From positions 1 to 9,747 of the forward strand of contig JABHWQ010000088.1 in the NCBI GenBank assembly GCA_018657655.1: a stretch of 9,747 nucleotides of DNA, given 5' to 3'. The notes beneath the pieces were generated by a model. The model was given only the letters and a program-made list of their open reading frames with translations. It was not told the DNA's origin and ran no database searches. Every line of letters starts with the position of its first letter. Positions within the stretch are counted from its first letter, which is position 1. Source of the DNA: Chloroflexota bacterium. Lineage in GTDB: Bacteria > Chloroflexota > Dehalococcoidia > SZUA-161 > SpSt-899. The position numbers and the translations under genes were made by a program. This document shows, in pieces, positions 7,464 through 9,747 of this stretch.

Positions 7464-7492
7464 ATTCTAGCACTCAATGAAACGAACTTCAA
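7464..7492 (-). promoter_or_regulatory. Sigma-70-type promoter of the left operon
   Basis: On the minus strand TTGAAG (-35, 7492-7487) and TAGAAT (-10, 7469-7464) are separated by exactly 17 bases. TGC directly before the -10 box makes it an extended -10. Transcription would begin near 7457, giving a leader of about 40 bases before the ATG at 7418. Found by eye; not tested. Confidence 0.6.
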
Positions 7493-7493
7493 T

Positions 7494-7517
7494 ACTATAC
7501 TAACTATAATGAACTAT
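7494..7517. promoter_or_regulatory. Three phased ACTAT repeats abutting the -35 box
   Basis: ACTAT begins at 7494, 7503 and 7513 (ATAGT on the coding strand), a spacing of 9 and 10 bases, about one helix turn. It lies directly upstream of the -35 box. It could be a regulator site or an UP element. The region is AT-rich, so chance repeats are possible. Confidence 0.35.
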
Positions 7518-7715
7518 ATGATAACAATATATAGAATATAGATATCTTTTTGGCTAATATATTAACCTATCTGCAATTTTTGAAAACATCAGGTCAGGCA
7601 CTTGAATTGGAACTTGCCTTTCAGTTCCGTAGTTTTGATGTGAGTGAACCAAAACCTGAGGGGTACATTTTAGAATAGAAAGTTTACTAAGCTACTGGCT
7701 CTCCCTATCGGGTCA

Positions 7716-8174
7716 TCAAGACATGACCCCTCCATCTACCCGGAGTGACTCGCAATTAACATGAGCAGCATCAGACGAGGCAAGAAACGCAACGGTGCTC
7801 GCCACGGTCTCCGGCCCACGCATTGCCCCATCAGGCGGCACGTTCCTTAACAGCAGTTCAAAGCATGCCCCTTCCGGCACCTCGAAATTGCAGGTCATAG
7901 GCGTTTCGATACTGGCAGGACAAACAGCATTCATCCGCAGGCCAGGGGCCTGAGCATACTCAACCGCCAGAGCCAACGTCAGACCCACTACACCCCCTTT
8001 GGATGCCGCATACGCTGCAAGGTACGGATGCCCGCGCATGGTCGCCAGCGACGCAACATTAACGATGTTCCCCCGGGTCTCAAGCAGGTGGGAGATTGAT
8101 TCCCGACACACCAGGAAAGTTCCCGTGAGGTTAACCGAAAGGAGCCGTTCCCATCGATCGAGAGTATACTTCAT
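7716..8174 (-). CDS. Short-chain dehydrogenase/reductase, C-terminal (catalytic) fragment of a frameshifted gene
   Basis: The fragment holds the catalytic half of a classical SDR. Counted from the in-frame ATG at 8174 (a convenience, without a ribosome site), N15 lies in SVNLTGTF, and Ser42, Tyr55 and Lys59 form the usual S-x12-Y-x3-K triad (NVASL and YAASK). A Pro-rich MNAVCPASIETPM segment and a C-terminal RVDGG motif follow. The gene ends with tandem TGA codons. Upstream residues continue only if one base is removed near 8165-8169, where the reading changes from HTHEVY to YTLDRWERLL. Joined, the protein would be about 251 residues, typical of the family. Related SDRs oxidise or reduce secondary alcohols/ketones with NAD(H). 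Either an indel error or a disabled gene. Confidence 0.8.
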   Translation of the reverse strand: MKYTLDRWERLLSVNLTGTFLVCRESISHLLETRGNIVNVASLATMRGHPYLAAYAASKGGVVGLTLALAVEYAQAPGLRMNAVCPASIETPMTCNFEVPEGACFELLLRNVPPDGAMRGPETVASTVAFLASSDAAHVNCESLRVDGGVMS

Positions 8175-8472
8175 GAGTATGCGAGGTCTCGAGGATTCCA
8201 GCAACGTTACACCGCACGTCAAGCTTGCCATATTGGTCAATTGTTCTACCCACTGCAGCACAGACCGCGTCTTTGTCACTCACATCACACACTTGTGAAA
8301 CAGCTGCTCTGCCTTGCGATGTAATATCACGAACGGTCTCTTCCAATCCATCAAGCTGGACATCAGTGCAAACTACCTTCGCTCCCTCTGCGGCAAGCCG
8401 TTGAGCCGTCGCCCTTCCAATACCACTGGCCGTGCCCGTAATTAGTGCCACCTTTCCCTCGAATCTATTCAT
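8131..8472 (-). CDS. Short-chain dehydrogenase/reductase, N-terminal (cofactor-binding) fragment, frameshifted
   Basis: ATG 8472 follows GGAGG by eight bases and opens MNRFEGKVALITGTASGIG, the TGxxxGIG coenzyme-binding motif (T12-G19). Asp37 at the end of the second strand (VVCTDVQ) favours NAD(H) over NADP(H). Asp63 (CDV) and the N89-V-A-G92 motif are in place. After HTHE (98-101) the frame drifts into unrelated residues and stops at 8131, while the correct continuation is in the next frame. A longer in-frame ATG at 8502 is less likely because the ribosome site lies downstream of it. The gene follows the SnoaL gene after 51 bases and probably belongs to the same operon. Confidence 0.8.
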   Translation of the reverse strand: MNRFEGKVALITGTASGIGRATAQRLAAEGAKVVCTDVQLDGLEETVRDITSQGRAAVSQVCDVSDKDAVCAAVGRTIDQYGKLDVRCNVAGILETSHTHEVYSRSMGTAPFG

Positions 8473-8480
8473 CGTTTCAA

Positions 8481-8485
8481 CCTCC
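8481..8485 (-). promoter_or_regulatory. Ribosome binding site deciding the SDR start
   Basis: GGAGG on the minus strand, eight bases before ATG 8472, selects that codon over the in-frame ATG at 8502. A small stem (GCTGGC-ATT-GCCGGC) lies just upstream and touches the site. Confidence 0.6.
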
Positions 8486-8523
8486 GCCGGCAATGCCAGC
8501 ATCCAAATTCGCGAGTCACCTTA

Positions 8524-8976
8524 TTAAGCCATCGTGGTGGTTACCGTAGACATGTGCCTGATTTTGGTGCTCTTTATCTTCCACTCCCCGTTCACTTTTG
8601 CATATTCGTCATTGTAGACAGACCACATTACCATGGTCGTTTTTACCTTTTGGAACAGCATGTAATTGTAGAGTCTCCATCTGGCGGTGGCAGTCGTTTC
8701 ACTGGTTATTTCAATCACGGGATCGAATCCCTGATGAATGGGAATAGCATCGAGTTCCTCACTGGCCACGGAATCCTTTAGAAACTGGATGATCGCAGCC
8801 CTGCCTTCGAGTAGCTTGTCAATATCATAGTCCGCTACGGCATCCTCGGTGAAACAGTCAACAAGATCATCGATTTGCTTGTTATCGACGCTCCACCAGT
8901 ATTTACGCTTAACCTTTTTGATCAACTCCATATCATAAAGGATTCTGATTTTGTCCGAATCCGTCAGTTCAGCCAC
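8524..8976 (-). CDS. SnoaL/NTF2-like protein, probable dehydratase or isomerase (BaiE-like fold)
   Basis: This 150-residue protein has the length and layout of the SnoaL-like polyketide-cyclase/NTF2 fold: an N-terminal helix pair with KRKYWWSVDNKQIDDLVDCFTEDAV, a short helix around GRAAIIQFLKD, and curved-sheet strands such as VIEITSETTATARWRL. Tyr26 and Asp31 (spacing five) and His81 (IPIHQG) match in order and spacing the Tyr30/Asp35/His83 set I recall for the bile-acid 7-alpha-dehydratase BaiE, which suggests acid/base elimination of water from a ring or similar chemistry. The start is GTG 8976, six bases after AGGAGG. An overlapping out-of-frame ATG at 8978 would stop after four codons. 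It ends in tandem TAA codons. It lies between two SDR genes, which supports a role in the same alcohol/ketone pathway. The fold is confident, the reaction is inferred. Confidence 0.85.
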   Translation of the reverse strand: MAELTDSDKIRILYDMELIKKVKRKYWWSVDNKQIDDLVDCFTEDAVADYDIDKLLEGRAAIIQFLKDSVASEELDAIPIHQGFDPVIEITSETTATARWRLYNYMLFQKVKTTMVMWSVYNDEYAKVNGEWKIKSTKIRHMSTVTTTMA

Positions 8977-8982
8977 ATTACA

Positions 8983-8988
8983 CCTCCT
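8983..8988 (-). promoter_or_regulatory. Ribosome binding site selecting a GTG start within ATGTG
   Basis: AGGAGG on the minus strand is six bases from GTG 8976 and four from the overlapping ATG 8978. Only the GTG frame encodes the SnoaL-like protein, so the non-standard start is well supported. Confidence 0.75.
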
Positions 8989-9012
8989 GTTCTTGAAGTT
9001 CCCTGCTGATGT

Positions 9013-9747
9013 TCACCCCAAACGCGTGGTCATTCCCCCATCCAGAGTCAACGTGACTCCAGTGGTATAGGCACCGGCATCGGACGCAAAGTAAATCACC
9101 GCCGCAGCGATCTCCTCCAACTTGACCGCTCTTCCCAGGGGAATCCGATCATAAATTTCTTTCAACTCGGGAATTCCCATGGCAAATTCAAACAAAGGAT
9201 TATCGATGAAACCAGGAGCTACCGCGTTTACTCGGATCTTGTGCTTGCCCCATTCCGACCCAAGGGTCATCACCAGATTCATAACACCAGCCTTAGCTGC
9301 CCCATAAGCGGGGTTTGTGATGGCCGCGCGCAATCCCTCGCCCGAAGCAATATCGATTATGCTGCCACCACCCTGTTTGATCATGGCAGGTGCCACCGCT
9401 TTGCTACACAGAAAATGACTGGTGAGATTCAATTTCACCATCGAATCCCAATCTTCTTCGCTCATCTCTAGCGACGGCTTCAAGCTGTCACCACCGGCGC
9501 AGTTGACCAGAATATCGATTCGGCCAAACTCTTCCAGGGTCTTATTGACCATGTTCTGGACCTGATCATTATTCGTCACATCCGTCGGCACGGCCAGGGA
9601 ACGCTTACCTATTTCCCGAATCTGGCCGGCCACTTTATTGGTGAATTCCGCGTAGCCCAGATAGTAGGCGGTCGTAGCCCACGTGTTTATGTGAGCTCGT
9701 TCCAGAGCCTGGGTGGCTGCGGGCAAAGCGCAGGCGAGCAATAGCAC
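9013..9747 (-). CDS. Short-chain dehydrogenase/reductase (N-terminus at or beyond the right edge)
   Basis: The frame is open to the window edge (245 codons including stop). A classical SDR core is clear: Asp56 in PTDV, N-C-A-G (82-85), Asn107 (KLNLTSHF), and the triad Ser135, Tyr148, Lys152 (IASGEG, YGAAK), then VNAVAPGFIDNP and a C-terminal LDGG. The TGxxxGxG cofactor motif, expected roughly at residues 5-12 of this frame, is missing; instead there is an uncharacteristic Ala/Leu-rich stretch. From about AYYLGYAEFTNKVAGQI onward the sequence reads as a normal SDR. A neighbouring frame near the edge reads AIARLRFAR, like the first SDR helix, so a frameshift near 9650-9740 is possible. The stop lies 36 bases before the SnoaL gene. 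It is probably an NAD(P)-dependent alcohol/ketone oxidoreductase of the same operon. Confidence 0.85.
   Translation of the reverse strand: MLLLACALPAATQALERAHINTWATTAYYLGYAEFTNKVAGQIREIGKRSLAVPTDVTNNDQVQNMVNKTLEEFGRIDILVNCAGGDSLKPSLEMSEEDWDSMVKLNLTSHFLCSKAVAPAMIKQGGGSIIDIASGEGLRAAITNPAYGAAKAGVMNLVMTLGSEWGKHKIRVNAVAPGFIDNPLFEFAMGIPELKEIYDRIPLGRAVKLEEIAAAVIYFASDAGAYTTGVTLTLDGGMTTRLG

Larger units (their letters stand above)
7419..7715 (-). other. AT-rich intergenic region between the two operons
   Basis: About 297 bases hold no convincing reading frame. The half nearest the Mo/W gene is very AT-rich and contains the promoter and repeat described separately. The half nearest the SDR gene holds a weak GGAACT/AGTTCC stem (7609-7628) without a U-tract, so no clear terminator of the SDR operon is seen. 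It marks a probable break between two transcription units. Confidence 0.7.

Noticed and set aside
7609..7628. GGAACT/AGTTCC stem as terminator of the SDR operon
   Set aside because: Only six base pairs, an 8-nt loop and no T-run in the operon direction; too weak to call.
8486..8500. GCTGGC-ATT-GCCGGC stem before the broken SDR as a regulatory switch
   Set aside because: Short stem with one wobble pair near a ribosome site; chance occurrence is likely and no partner structure is seen.
3262..9747. A true bai (bile-acid-inducible) operon
   Set aside because: Only family-level resemblance of three gene types; no CoA ligase, CoA transferase or transporter is present and the order differs.

Overview
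The window carries a dense set of catabolic and redox genes, all on the minus strand, so transcription runs from right to left. No tRNA, rRNA, CRISPR array, transposase, transporter or regulator gene is visible. Base composition is moderate. The gene content (two molybdopterin enzymes without export signals, an old-yellow-enzyme-type flavoprotein with an iron-sulfur cluster, polyferredoxin, SDRs, SnoaL and VOC proteins) points to an anaerobic bacterium. An uncultured Dehalococcoidia-like Chloroflexota or a sulfate-reducer relative would fit, but taxonomy is inference only.

Right part (9747 to 7716): a probable operon of three genes. It holds an SDR oxidoreductase cut by the window edge, a SnoaL-like protein with a Tyr/Asp/His set resembling BaiE-type dehydratases, and a second SDR broken into two frames by a 1-nt indel. 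Strong Shine-Dalgarno sites precede the last two. An AT-rich gap (7715 to 7419) follows, with a good sigma-70-type promoter and a tandem ACTAT repeat next to its -35 box.

Left part (7418 to 1): a second probable operon. In order it holds (1) an acetylene-hydratase-like Mo/W enzyme that keeps the Fe-S and metal-ligand cysteines but lacks the catalytic Asp, (2) a 640-aa enoate/dienoyl-CoA-reductase-type flavoprotein with FMN, [4Fe-4S] and FAD domains and an unusual NAD(P) fingerprint, (3) a four-cluster ferredoxin subunit of the DmsB/PhsB type, (4) a VOC/epimerase-like protein broken by a frameshift at a G5 run, and (5) a DmsA-like molybdoenzyme with a probable Ser ligand, cut by the left edge. 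A degraded REP/MITE-like element separates (2) from (3), and a perfect 13-bp hairpin separates (4) from (5).

Taken together the genes look like a cytoplasmic anaerobic pathway that acts on a cyclic or unsaturated substrate. SDRs would interconvert alcohols and ketones, the SnoaL protein would dehydrate or isomerise, the flavoprotein would reduce C=C bonds, and the Mo/W enzymes with the ferredoxin would do hydration, hydroxylation or redox chemistry. The OYE + SnoaL + SDR combination recalls the bile-acid-inducible (bai) set, here joined to two different Mo/W enzymes. The substrate is unknown. Two clear frameshifts, and an SDR start that does not read well, mean that either sequencing/assembly indels or real gene decay must be considered.
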